DNA of 64,000 nucleotides from Phlebiopsis flavidoalba (lineage: Eukaryota; Basidiomycota; Agaricomycetes; Polyporales; Phanerochaetaceae), in NCBI GenBank assembly GCA_035772785.1, contig JAOCPU010000033.1:248001-312000 (forward strand). Reading direction: 5' to 3'. Within the stretch, counting starts at the first letter, position 1, and each line of letters opens with the position of its first letter. The translations under genes were made by a program, and so were the position numbers. The notes beneath the pieces were generated by a model that made no database searches, was not told where the DNA came from, and saw only the letters and a list, made by a program, of their open reading frames with translations. Positions 47,611-61,684 of the stretch are shown one piece after another.

Positions 47611-48367
47611 TGTTAGCCACATCAGAGAGTTATATACTAACACCACGAACTAAGACTACTAAGGAGTGATCAGTCTAGCGGCAGAAAACAGTTCATGATT
47701 AACTACATCGGGCTCTCCGGGACCTCGAAGAGACTTGACAAACGTCACAAACGCGCTGTATTACGTGAACGTTCAAGAGTCTCAAATATTGGATTTGTCA
47801 GTACCCACCGCAACTTGGCGGCGCATGTGAAGACGACACGTAAAGAGCTTTGCTAGTGAATTCTGGTCACTCTTCATCACTGATCACAATCAGCGGGGCT
47901 TGAAATACTTCAATATCGCTTGAGACGTGTAGTGATGTTCGCAAGGATGAGATTCATGCACACGTGTTGAGTTCTACCACCAAAGGCTTAATGGACCTAC
48001 TTCGCCCCATGCAGGAGCATTTTGGCAGCCGGCAACGCTATGGTCGTACATCTCACCTTGACCATACCGTAAAAGCCTCTACAACATGTTCGCTTAGTGA
48101 TCTTCGTAGCTCCTTCACCGGACCTCCTGGGACCTATGGAAGCGAGTGTGACGCACACGAGGACGGCGATGATACACCCCGTGGTCCCATCATCGTTCGT
48201 TCAGGTTGAACCGATCTATGCCAGTCCCAACGAAGCGGCCGTCCTATGACTTCCTGCATACCCTGCACAGCAATTTACCCCCGTTGGCCGCGTCAGGAAA
48301 CCTCCAGAGGCTCCATCAGACTAGTGTTTATGAAGAAAAACATCCGGTCTCTTCACGTCGGGTATGG
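47611..48367. other. Intergenic; no gene recognised
   Basis: An 81-codon frame at 47964-48209 has no recognisable motif. The right end is the promoter of the next arabinanase. Confidence 0.35.
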
Positions 48368-48374
48368 TATATAG
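48368..48374 (+). promoter_or_regulatory. TATA-like box of the third arabinanase copy
   Basis: TATATAG, about 60 bp before the ATG at 48433; position comparable to the boxes of the other two copies. Confidence 0.4.
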
Positions 48375-48432
48375 CTTTTTTGAGTGTAAGATGCTGATTA
48401 CTTATTCACCTCAACACCAGAGAGGAGCTGCC

Positions 48433-50073
48433 ATGTGGTTTAAAGTCGGAATTTTACTCCTTCTTGCTGATGGGTGTCGCTGCGGCGTCGAGTACCCCTA
48501 ACCCGGGAAAGGTTGCAGGCGACACAACGGTACACGACCCCACGATGTGCAAGGACAATATCAGGGACATACTTTCGTCTTTGGTACGTATCCATGTTCG
48601 CCCCGGTTTGTGTTAACTCCGAACGGGGGGCTGCCCTCATCGGCGTTCTCTAGCCACTGGAAAAGGCCCATCCCTATCCTGACATCCAAGGATTCGTTAC
48701 TACATTTCAAGGTCCGCCGGAGTAGTCTCTCCCCAAACGGTGCACCAAAGCGGGACAAACAAATTCACTGGCACCACCAACGGGTACGCTGATAACACAG
48801 TTTGCTATATTTCGCAGTAGCCCTGACGATCTGACAGAGACCTGTGGGCTCCCGATCTGCACATACCTCAATGGTCAATTCTATGTGCGTCTTTTGGCAC
48901 GTGAGGCCTCCACCTGACACTGATGCATGTCCTGTAGCTCTACTACGCCGCATCCTCGTTTCGGTTCTCAAGTGGTGAGTTTTCCGGTCAAATACCTCAG
49001 TATAAGACCTGACTGGACAATACATGTCTGGCATCTTTTTGGCCTCCTCCACAACGGTCTTCCTGGATCGTGGTCTGACCACGGTCTCGTTACTTCTACA
49101 AAGAAAGGTGACAGCTACAACGTACGGATTTTTCCACCGCATATCACGTCCAATATTCGATGCTGACTTGCTGTGCGTAGGCCATCGACCCCAAGTGAGT
49201 ATGCATCGAAGAAGTTTATGTGGAGCTGTACTGATGTCGAACCTGTTTCAAGTCTTCTGATAGGCAAGTCTACCCGTTTTCCCTGGTAGTTCTTCAACTT
49301 ATACATGCCAATAGATAATGGAAACTGGATTATGACCTCGGATCCTTTTGGACGGGCATCAAAGAGTCCGTGTTTTCGCTTTCTATTTTTCATTCTAGCG
49401 ACTCATGTGGTTATGCTACAGGCTCTCGATCAACTCTTCAATCGGTTAAACCGGCCAGCTCCTCACTTACCTCGCTGGCCACGCGCACGGCGAATAACGG
49501 GGCAATCGAGGCTAGCACTCTCTGGAAGCATGGGAGTTACTACTACCTCTTCACTAGTTGGGACAACTGCTGCAAGGGGCTCAGTAGTACATACAATGTG
49601 CGTGTTGGCCGATTTCGACCAGGTACGTCGTCTCTCCATGTGTCGACTGTCGAGCACGGCTCACATGCCACACCTCTAAGCGCCAAGGGCCCCGTTTGTC
49701 GATAAGGACGGCAAGAAGCTTACTGATGGTGGTGGAACGCTTGTCTTGGCTACCCACGGCTCTGTGAGTCTCTGTCGTGACTCAAGTTACTTTTCCAAGT
49801 TCCACCTTACTTATGCGCGACAGATCGTCGGGCCTGGTGGACAGGATATCATGGCCGACTCAGACGGTACAGTCATCGTCTATCGTGCGTATCCCTCTTC
49901 TCTGTCATACATAGCATCCCGCTCATCACGTCGCTTCGCAGATTTACTACACGGCCACTACAAGCCTGGTACGTTTAACCCTGGTCATCTGAAATTATTG
50001 TCTGATGTCGTTGACCTTTTAGCTCGGTATCAACCTTTTGGACTTCTCTTCAGGCTGGCCTGTCGTGGTTTAG
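48433..50073 (+). CDS. Secreted GH43 endo-1,5-alpha-L-arabinanase, copy 2 (frameshifted)
   Basis: Collinear with copy 1 and of similar length. [19 protein letters not shown] is a signal peptide; [20 protein letters not shown] carries the catalytic-base Asp. [18 protein letters not shown] is a shifted form of the [13 protein letters not shown] segment. [18 protein letters not shown] codons, YYAASSFGS and [14 protein letters not shown] follow, then an exon end at AIDP (about 49190) and [30 protein letters not shown], then [12 protein letters not shown] and [18 protein letters not shown] include the expected catalytic Glu. [18 protein letters not shown] and the end [12 protein letters not shown] with stop TAG at 50071-50073 complete it. 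Introns of 45-65 bp sit at the same sites as in copy 1, as expected after tandem duplication. Confidence 0.85.
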
Positions 50074-50177
50074 CGCAAGCTTACCAGCACGAGAAGCGAA
50101 ACTTTTACGCAACCCTGGCAAACTCACTATCAGACGCAAACGTCAATCACAATTACAGAGTTTCAAGTAATCTCGAG

Positions 50178-51900
50178 CTAGTGTATCAGACGGCGAAACG
50201 AGTGTGTGGTATATAATGCCGGAGGCAGCAGAGCGAATGAACGGTTGTCAATTGTGGTATTCTCGGAGCCAATGTTCTTGAAGCTGCGATCATAATTTAA
50301 GTCTACTGGCCGTCTTTCAACGCCGGGTAGAGAGTGTCCAACGTCGCGAAGTAGAAGACGATTTCTCGGTGGCATGATGACGGATGTAAAGAGAGTCGAA
50401 GACGGTGGCGGCCGTCGTGGTATGCCTGGGTGTGTTCGTGAACGAGCTTTCAATCTCGCAAGTATCTTCACACGAATGGCCTCGACGACGTGCACACCAT
50501 CGCGTTCCACGGCTGAATCAATGCATTTGAATTCAATTCCATCGCCGGCTGTTTTATAAATGGTGCTTACCAGGCGGAGATATCTCGAAAGCGACATCCT
50601 TTGCCTTGGGAGGTATCGTTGGCCGGAGAGGCCATCTGCCAACGATGCTTTCTTCGATGAAGCATCACACCAGCGATGGCGAGGACGACGATGAACAGTA
50701 TTATGCAGAGTACTATCAACACAATCGTTCCGGCAGGTAACTGGTTATCCCTCGAAGGAGTTGATTTGACGCGGACGATGACGCTGCGCCGGGCTGACCA
50801 GGGGGAGGTGGTGGGCTCGGCATCGCCGAATTCTCATCCGACGGGGTGCGTCGTTCGAGCTGTGAGCCGACGTATGTTATATAATCCAGCCATAAGGTGG
50901 GTCCTTTTTGTGTGTTAGATATCACGAGTGTGTGTTCACTGAAGTTCAGCTGAGGACTGCCTGAACAACGCAAAGTCAGAATGCGTTGGCGTCTGGCCAG
51001 GGAATGTTATTTCCACAGGCTCTTCTCCGTCAATGGTGTATGTAAAATCGACGCCAGACTGATCGACTGGGCCGTAGGCTGCCACAAATGTACCTATAGC
51101 TGACATTCAACTTTTGATACGACAAAAGTGTAGAATAACGCACCATTAAACACGAACGTCGCGTTTGATCCTATACTATTTGTGCCCCATATCGGCTGTC
51201 CACTGGGAGCCGCATCGTCACCCAAAAACCAGTCGCCAGCATAGATAATTGCTGTATCGTTGGTTCCAATCTGAAAGAGCGTAATGTGTCAACGGGCGAC
51301 ATGGAAGAGACACTGCGTGTAAACCTGCAGGGTGACGAGGGAAGTGCGTGACGTACCACTCTGTCCTCTCGCGTTCTATTAGACAATAAAGCCCTGCTTC
51401 TTTCCCCGTCGACCACCGCCGGGAATACTCGTCGCTGATGCGGGATGGCCGTAACGTTTTCCGCATGCCTGTGATCAATCATTCGCGTTTACGTATCGTG
51501 CAACAGATGGGAACGGAAGTGGATTAGAGAATTGGCAGTCTAAAGGTGAGTCATTAGTTTCGCACCGAGCAAGCAGATTTATATACTCACATCTCGTTGG
51601 CGGGTAGACGCGCCTACAACGAAATAGCTGTGGTCTTGAAAACGATTCCACCAAACCTTGACTGCGGTATCTTGGGACGGTGTATTGTGGTCTACCGAAG
51701 TACGGGCCCGGATTTGTGGCGTAGCGACGTAACATCGCCTCCCGCGCTTGTTCGATGGCAATGATCTTGTTCCTGTTCTCATGGTAACTCGGGAGCTTGA
51801 GAGAACATGTTCCGTGGTCAGAAAGTGGGTCAGGATTGGCAAATGACGCATACTGGGCCGATGTTTGGATCCTAGAGTACCGGTCCATGTGAGTTGAGTA
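50178..51900 (-). CDS. Ectodomain single-pass membrane protein, copy f
   Basis: Minus strand, converging with the arabinanase. The N-terminal part (about 51890-51480) is readable only in pieces. Then, N to C: FQIGTNDTAIIYAGDWF, PIWGTNSIGSNATFVFNG, the family intron (about 51094-51143), GTFVAAYGPVDQSGVDFTYT, IDGEEPVEITFPGQTP, FSEHTLVISNTQKGPTLWLD and a Pro/Ser linker. A clear membrane helix, TIVLIVLCIILFIVVLAIAG (50729-50670), is followed by the basic stop-transfer HRRKHRW and a cytosolic tail MASPANDTSQGK. A further exon (about 50580-50250) continues the tail. The topology is extracellular N-terminus, one helix, short cytosolic tail. The ectodomain pattern resembles galactose-binding-like beta sandwiches (inference). 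Confidence 0.65.
51094..51143 (-). other. Family-specific intron in copy f
   Basis: On the minus strand GTGCGTTATT..GCTATAG, placed immediately after the codons for F-N-G and before T-F-V. The same position is occupied by an intron in copies a, b, c, d and e. Confidence 0.6.
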
Positions 51901-52814
51901 CCGAATGTGGTTTACTTTTGGCCACCGTTGTTGGCCAGTGGTATGGATCTACTTCCATTCCAGACTCTAGTAATGTGTACGCATCAGCCGCGTACACAGC
52001 TATCTGTACTATCGAGGCGTGAATCTGTTGGTGTAAACGCATACGGCGTTTAGCCTAGATCGTGGCAAAATCTGGTTATGGTAGAGAGCGTGCTATATAA
52101 GTCGCAGAGTCAGCATCATATGATTCCAGTTGGTTATCAATGCTTCTTACGTTCAAAGGCGCAGGATATAGGCTTCCATACCGCAGTTTATAGCGCCGCT
52201 GACCAACGTGCTGCGACCTAAGCCCCCCTTTGTACGCGACTTACTATTATTTATGGATAAAATAAAAGGGGGACCTCCCTCGTTCGATCGAACGGTGGCC
52301 GCCGACAACGCGGCAGAGCAAGTCTATTTAAGTCCGATAATCAGTATGCAAGGTCGAGACTCGTAAATCGCAATGTGTAGCAAAAACGTACACTATCTTT
52401 TCTACCTTATGCGAGTAATTTTTTGCCACTAATTTATTCTATTTCTTGTTAAAGGTCATGCGTTGTTCGAGTCTAGGGATCAATGCGGCCAATCTGTATG
52501 TTCTTTCTTGGACAAGAATAGTGAGATCCCTCTGTCACAGATTGCCCGATGCAGTCAGTTTCAGACGCGGCGAGACTACAGGCCTTTTTACAGCCTTCGG
52601 CTCGGCAGGATCTCCATGGGTTCGGGGTTGACCCAAGGGTTGGGCTAGCCGGTATATGACTCAGTGACACACGCCATGAAGCCGTCGAGAAACAATCCAG
52701 AGCTTCAATATTGCTGATCACCAAGGATACATATCTGGGAAAAGAGAAGTTTCTACACGACGACGATACTCCCTTAATTGGTCTCTGCGCACCGACAGCC
52801 TGACAGGTCGGCCA
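51901..52814. other. No gene recognised; contains a 14-bp palindrome
   Basis: A TATATAA at 52094-52100 precedes an ATG at 52140 but no convincing coding follows. The perfect palindrome CGTTCGATCGAACG lies at 52281-52294. The right part is probably the SEC23 3' region. Confidence 0.35.
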
Positions 52815-55644
<2,830 letters not shown>

Positions 55645-56243
55645 AGTACTCAATCAGTCGGAAAGGTCTGGGGGGGGTGTGTTTTGTTCTAGGGCACGGT
55701 TACTTCTATTAGATGCATTAGGTACGGTGAAAGTACCGTGACACGTACGTCCACGTCGGTCAAAGCTGCGCGCCGTCTCGTCGACCTCGAGGGGTTTGCT
55801 GCGGTCAAGCACCGTGGAGTCAAGAAGTCGAATTGGATTAAAACGGACACGTCGTCGATGTGGATAGAGTCGTGGACGTCGAGGGAATGCGTTTAGGGCG
55901 TCGCCGATGTTTCGTCCGCAGGCCTACCCGCTTCGAGACTGGCTACGTCAACACGCTTCTAATGTCTTCATCAATATGTTCAATGCCCGCTTACCATCCA
56001 TCAATTTTGCTCCTTACTACGCCTTCATCGGACTCTAAACTCTAGCTATGTGTCCACAATTGCGCTCTGTAACATTACTGTATCTACCATTGTTTCCTGC
56101 TTCGCGACAGTTTGTTCCTGGAAGCACCGACTGCACTTGAAATCCACGTCTCTCAAAGAATAACAATTGCGTTGAGTAAAATGAAAATGCGGATGTGGTA
56201 TATGTCCCATGCAATGGGCGCCTTGAACGTAAGTACTGACAAG
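55645..56243. other. Intergenic between SEC23 and VPS11
   Basis: SEC23 upstream region on the minus strand. Short frames with no motif; no clear TATA box. Confidence 0.5.
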
Positions 56244-59200
56244 CTAAATCTCAGCCGAATGCGTCGCATTCAAGATGCCCCTACTAAAGCCAGCTGCAAC
56301 AGCCGTGAAGCCTTCCTCTTTGACCTCGGACAAGAAGACATCATGCTGGCTGGACAGTCTCTCATTGTTGCGACGAATCTCGCGCAGTATCCCATGCGAT
56401 CGTGCGCAAGCTGGGCACTCGCTCTCATGGTCGCCCAAACAGCTGTGGACAGGCATTTAAAGAAGATCATAGAGAGAATAACGGCGCGGGCGTACGTTGG
56501 TGGTAGCTGTGATCGCACATGAAGTGTATACTCGGTAGGTCGAGCTGCCCTCCGCAAGCGGAACACTGAGTGACATGAAATACCTTTGGCTTGTCGTATT
56601 CCGAAAGCTCCTCAACTTGGCGAAGCTTGGTCCTGGTCTCAGACCGATAGGACTCAATAAGCTGTTGGTCCTGAGAGTGAGGTGGAGAAACGGGACTATC
56701 GTGAACAAAACGCGCACGACTATACGGTGCCAATCTCCTCCCTCGCTGCTTGATCCGCGAGAGTAGCCACTGCTTCACCAAACCAACACTCGCGACATCA
56801 TTGCGACTGAGCACCTGGACTACTGCTAGCGGCGGCAATGATCTTCTCCGTTTCGACTTGTGTTCGAGCACGCGCGCGAGATCATCCTGATGTGTCGCTG
56901 TCGAAGACAGCTCGGCAAGACGACCCGTAGACGGAATCGTAGGCACAGAGGGTTCTTAGAAGCGCTGGAGAACGCGTCGCGCCATAGCGTTCCAGACATC
57001 GAATCACTTCACGCTTCCGATTGCTCCAGACTTCGCTAGTTCCTCCTTCTCGTTGTCCATGTAAAAAACCGATAGCACATCTTCGTATCAGGGCCAACGC
57101 TTCTCCCCACAAAAGCACAAGCCCGGGGTTTTTTTTTTTTATTTTTTTGAGATTGGTTCGTTCTGTTTTTTTTTTTTTTTTTTGTTTTTGTTTTTTTTTT
57201 TGTTTGGTTTTTGGTTATGTTTTTTGTTTTTTTTTTTTTTTTTTGAAAAAAATTTTGTTGTTATTTGTCTTTTTTTTTTTTTTTTTTTTGTGTCTGTTTT
57301 TTTTTTTTTGTTTTTTTTGTTTTTTTTTAAAACTCCCGCGTCGAGCATGAGAAAATAGCGCCATGGTGATGGTCGTAAGGCAAGTCGTCTCGTCGGAGGG
57401 ACTTGTAAGGCTTTGTCATTCGATTCAGTCGGCGAAGAGATGAGTATAACTCGAGGAGAGTGTTTCCCACACTTTGCAGTTTGATCACGCATCCCGAAGA
57501 ATTGAGTCAGCTGATCTGACTCGACCCCAGAGCGTGCGCAGGAGCTGTCATAGCAGTGCTTGGCGGGCTGTACCCCAGCGGCGGCGGAGTGCAACTTCTT
57601 TACAGGAATTGTAGGAAGTTGATTGGATGATCGCATTGAAGTGGGCAGAGAGTTAAATATATCGTGGGCGACGGAAGCTATGGTTTCCGAAACGCGCGGG
57701 GGTTTTCGTTAATGGCGGAGTTGCACTACGAGAGGCTGAGAAGGAGGGAATTAGAGCCGGATGGGGGTTACTGAGTCCAGAGAAAGCCTCCCGCCGGGGG
57801 CGCATGATCTTGCGAGCCTTCACTGTCGTGGTTGTTGAAGCTGAAGATGGTAGGAAACCATCTCCGAACCATGGGTAATCACGTCACGGCTGAGAGCCAG
57901 GTAGGATAGGTAAGAAGGGCCAGAATTGCTAGGCATTGACGGGAGGGTTGGGGTGGAGTATCGTCATCACCACGTGGCGGCGACCCAGTGCCGAGTAACA
58001 TATGTCGACGAGGAGCGACGTGGTTTCGTCAGGCAGATGTCGAGTAATTGCCCTGCCATATCTAGCCAGATTTCCCTCAGCCTGTAGTTTAAATGTTAGC
58101 TATGGTAGCATAACAGCCTACGGGGAGACCTTACTGCCTCAACACCAAGCTTACGCAAGTAGCCGAGAGCATCTTTGTACCTCCCCGCATCCTCTACCTG
58201 GATCTGGCAGATAGTCCTCATGTCTTTCGTACTTTTTAGCGAGGGTAGGAACGCGTGTTCGAAGTAGCCTGCCTGCCGACAGACACGAATCAGAATCGCG
58301 GTGTCGAGGTCGAAAGGAAGTTCGTCTGCTTCTCCGTCGACCGACGAGCGCTTGGATTCCGTTTCGAATGAAGCTCTCTAGCCGGGTCACGAGGTCCATT
58401 GAGCTTCGTGTTTACTTACTGTATTGAGCAAAAACAACGTGGTGTGGTCGGCGTTCGCAAGCCCGCGAGGAAATGCAGCTCTTGCAAATACGTGACGAGG
58501 TTGTGTATCCGCTGAGCGTCCAGGAAACTACAGAATGCCGGTCAGAGAAAACAAATTGGCTAAAACTAGAATTGTATACCTTGCGTATACGGACGTAGCT
58601 GGGTTGTAATATATCCTATAGTGGTCTGTACAAATTGTTGCATGGAGGGGTCATAGTCGCCCTCTTAGCGTACAAGTGATCTCCGTACTGCTTCCGAATG
58701 TCAGCCACGCTTGAATCGGTCAAGATGTTGAGTTTTGGCAAGGTTCAGGGCAAGAATGTACTAGAGATTTGCGATACAGAAGGTTCCAGTTTTCTCCGGC
58801 GGTTGGTTTCTCTGCAACGGAAACGTACAGCAACTTGATTCACTAAGCTGCAAAGAGAGGAGAAAAGAAACTTGATCACTAAGGGGCGGGGAGTAAACGG
58901 TAGAGAGTGACGTTGAGACGGATAATCGCACGTACCTTCCCGTCGAGTTTGAGAGAAAGGTAAATTTGGTCATTCCGCGGAGAGAATATCTCCACGAATA
59001 CCGGCAGTGTACGTTCCAGAGTAGGGGCAACAAAGGAGTTTGCAAGAATCAAATTAACTACGACCTTCACACAGAGATATCTTGTGTTCGAATCTGCATT
59101 GTTTTGACCGCGAAGTTGCGAATTGTTGCTGATTTTTGCCGCCGAAGCACGAAGGCCGGTCCAAAGTGAATGGTGGGAGACCACAATAAACTCAAGTAGT

Positions 59201-60260
59201 TGTGGTGCACATATATAGCGGATTTGTGACCTACTCGCATGGGTTAATCTTCAAATTTTTTCGCATGAGAAGATTAGATGTTGACATACCTTCATAGGCG
59301 TAAAAGTAACATGTTCCGCGACCATCAATTGCCGCACATGTACAAAGCTTCGTCCCTAGCCACGACAATGTCCTTCAGAGCGTGATCCATGGTCGCGCAA
59401 CCGAGAGTGCACATCCATCTCGTCAACGCCGGCGGGGGATCCACCGCTCCCCTTACCTGCCACTTGGTAAACTTAGTACCTGGTTTAGTGTCACAATAAA
59501 AGAGATACTGCCGTTTGCATTCTCCGTCGTCGGTTCGCGAAACCCCAGACCGGTAACGGGGATCTCCAGAGCCTTCGAGGATGACACGTGGTTTCGGTAC
59601 GGAAGTAAGTGAGGTGTGTGTTTGGCGAAAATGATTGGTCTAGATGACGACGTAAAGTTAATACGGTGCCGTCTGCGAGACCCAGAGCCACAAATATGAC
59701 AAGGAGAGAGTCAGAGCCATCGTTGTGATTGGGTGGGGGGCGGTTTCCGCTTTGAACCTTGACAGAGCGTAGCAGAACGGGATTTCCTGACTTCTTCTCG
59801 TTCGTTTGGAGGTCCCACACTTTAAGCAGTGGATGTCGGACTTCCGTCTTCTTCCTAAACTAGGTTAGCTGAGACCCACAGGGATACAAACAAGAAGCTC
59901 ACGCCGAGAGTGATAAGAAGACCATTCCGTTCGACCATATGAGTAGCTTCTCCCCCGGCATGAGCTACCCCAAGCTCTCATCCGCGTCTCGAAGTCTTCG
60001 TTAAGCTGAAAATACGCTTCCGTGTATGTCGGCTACTAAGGTGCCATGAACGGTAGAAGTTATGCATGGAGATTTCCGGTGTTTTTCTAAAGCTTGTGAG
60101 ATAATGATGCGGTCTGCGTTAGTAGTCGTAACATTACCTTGAATATCTCTGGGGAGCTAGCAAGGTCGTGGACATCCTTGACCGGAGTGATGTCCAAAGA
60201 AGGTATAACTGCCTCCACTGACGGAAGGTTGGCTCAGTCTGTGGCAGAGGCTGAGAACAT
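56244..60260 (-). CDS. VPS11: Vps11 (Pep5), HOPS/CORVET core subunit with C-terminal RING (frameshifted)
   Basis: Core tether subunit for vacuole/endosome fusion. The start MFSASATE is at 60260, followed by a FRQWRQ-like and DITPVKDVHDLASSPEIFK stretch (about 60245-60140). The N-terminal beta-propeller gives VHGTLVADIHGSVYF, KVWDLQTNEKKSGNPVLLRS (about 59825-59766), SFVALGLADGTVL and ENANGSISL. The helical solenoid follows, with RCLERYGATR, CAYDSVYG, LAVVQVLSRNDVASVGLVKQ and WLLSRIKQ (about 57000-56745). Then a YRSETRTKLRQVEEL coiled segment and a RING finger, CGGQLDLPSIHFMCDHSYHQ, interrupted by an intron (about 56457-56505), then CLGDHESECPACARSHG. The end is FSRGILNATHSAEI with stop at 56244. 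A 200-bp T-rich block interrupts the solenoid (57129-57328), and many indels occur elsewhere. Confidence 0.9.
57129..57328 (+). repeat. T-rich block inserted in VPS11
   Basis: 200 bp of T runs with occasional G (A-rich with respect to VPS11). On the VPS11 strand the sequence before it encodes PYDHHHGAIFSCSTREF and the sequence after it PGLVLLWGEALALI. In the family these two segments are adjacent (CST-EFTPGLVLLWE), so the block interrupts coding sequence without loss of host bases. Confidence 0.8.
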
Positions 60261-60580
60261 GTTGCTTACATGCGGCGGACGGGGCTGGAGTCACTGACTG
60301 TGAGCTTCATTGGTGGCTCATGAAGGGTAAAGGTGTGGGTAGGGGCAAACTGCGCGTGTTATTCGAGAGAAGTAGGCTCGCATGGAGCAGGCTGGTAAGT
60401 AGTGGGCGTTAGAGCCACGTGGCTCGGCCGCACCCGGTTTCTCCATAGCGCGACGTTCGACAAACTCGTCCTCGACCACCTCCACTAGCTCCTTCATCCT
60501 TCCAGTATCTTCGTGAGTAAGCCAATTTTGCTATCGTTCTCGATTGTCTGACGTTTTGCTTGCCCGCAAGACCTATCGTA
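60261..60580. promoter_or_regulatory. Divergent promoter region of VPS11 and ATP18
   Basis: 320 bp separate the two start codons, transcribed outward. No TATA or CCAAT element is obvious, as is common for housekeeping pairs. Shared regulation is inferred only. Confidence 0.5.
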
Positions 60581-60895
60581 ATGGCTTTCCTCGGGACCTC
60601 CGCAAATGGCCCCCACACCTGCACGTCCCACTCACTGCAATAACTTGTCTCCACTAAACGAGTCGCTCTCTCTCGTAGGTCCTGAAGCCCATGTGGCCTT
60701 TCATTGCTGCTTCCGGAATCACCTTTTTACCTCGTCTCGAAGGCTCAGGACATGGGGTGTCCGCTGTGCGTACACTTTGCTTGTGCTGGCGCGGTGCACG
60801 CTAACCAAGCTGTAGCCGAGGGGTTCAAGAATGACCCGCGTAACCCCTACCGCGAGGAGATTGCAAAGGAGGAAGCAGCCGCAGCTCATCACTAG
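60581..60895 (+). CDS. ATP18: Mitochondrial ATP synthase subunit Atp18 (i/j), three exons
   Basis: Small F1Fo subunit in the inner mitochondrial membrane, associated with the Fo peripheral region. Exon 1 (60581-about 60624) begins MAFLG and, after one indel, LRKWPTP. Intron 1 ends TCTCGTAG at 60678. Exon 2 reads VLKPMWPFIAASGITF, then (one extra T) YLVSKAQDMG, the single membrane segment typical of the subunit. Intron 2 (about 60770-60815, GTACAC..GCTAACC..CTGTAG) is followed by exon 3: EGFKNDPRNPYREEIAKEEA and AAAHH, stop at 60893-60895. The NDPRNPY motif is diagnostic. The length of about 65 residues fits the family. It diverges from VPS11. Confidence 0.88.
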
Positions 60896-61684
60896 ACAGA
60901 AACTGCCGGACTCGATCTTCTAGTAATATAGAGCGGTCCACGATCCGCGTGTCGACTCATTCAAAATTCCTTCAGCAAGCACACTTTCCCATCTTTTCTT
61001 TGTCGCGCTGCATGTTGCGTGATGTCAGTACAGCAGGTAAGCTATCGGTTGGGCTGGGACGAATCAGCAGAGGAACTCGAAGGGACTTTAGGGCGTACGG
61101 TCGAAGTCGAGAGATAAAGTTTCAAGGTCCTGTGGTGAGTGACACATACACTTCACAACCCATTCGCTCATAATGAGACCAGACGTTGGAAAAGGCGTTT
61201 CTTTACCTGCTACGTATCGTCGTTGTGAACCTTCAACTTCGATACAAAAACGCCGCCGTTACGCGAATGCTGCTGCTACGCTACTCACGTCCATTCGCCA
61301 ATCTGCCCAGGCGCCACCCAATTAGCTGGGGCTAGCTCCTCGCAATGAGTGCCTGTTATGTCTAGCGACTAGTCGCACGCAAAGCGATGAGTTCAGCGTC
61401 GTCATCGGGATGTACTCCGGTCAAAATTTGAGTAGCGTCCGTGTGACACTGCGGTATCAGACGTGACATGAATTTCGGGTCAATGGCTTGTACTGGGAAC
61501 CACCTGTGTGTCTCTACTATGATATTGCGTAGCCATGCGCGTTCAACGCGTCAGATTATCCGTCTGTGCACCGTATTAGTCTCGCATTTACTGTCCGAGC
61601 TCATTTCAATCATTTGACCGCCACCCCTGTCAACCTTAGTCTGCACAATCATGATACAAAACACCTCTCGCCTTGACCACCACC
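60896..61684. other. Intergenic; no gene recognised
   Basis: A 74-codon frame (60949-61173) has no motif. The right end is the BTB gene promoter; a CCACC start context precedes its ATG. Confidence 0.4.

Noticed and set aside
57139..57636. Lys/Asn-rich 165-codon minus-strand frame as a gene
   Set aside because: Its second half is the T-rich block read as AAA/AAC codons; its first half overlaps VPS11 partly out of frame.
60409..60654. Minus-strand frame of 81 codons upstream of VPS11
   Set aside because: It is antisense to the first exon of ATP18 and the divergent promoter; the plus-strand ATP18 reading has clear family motifs.
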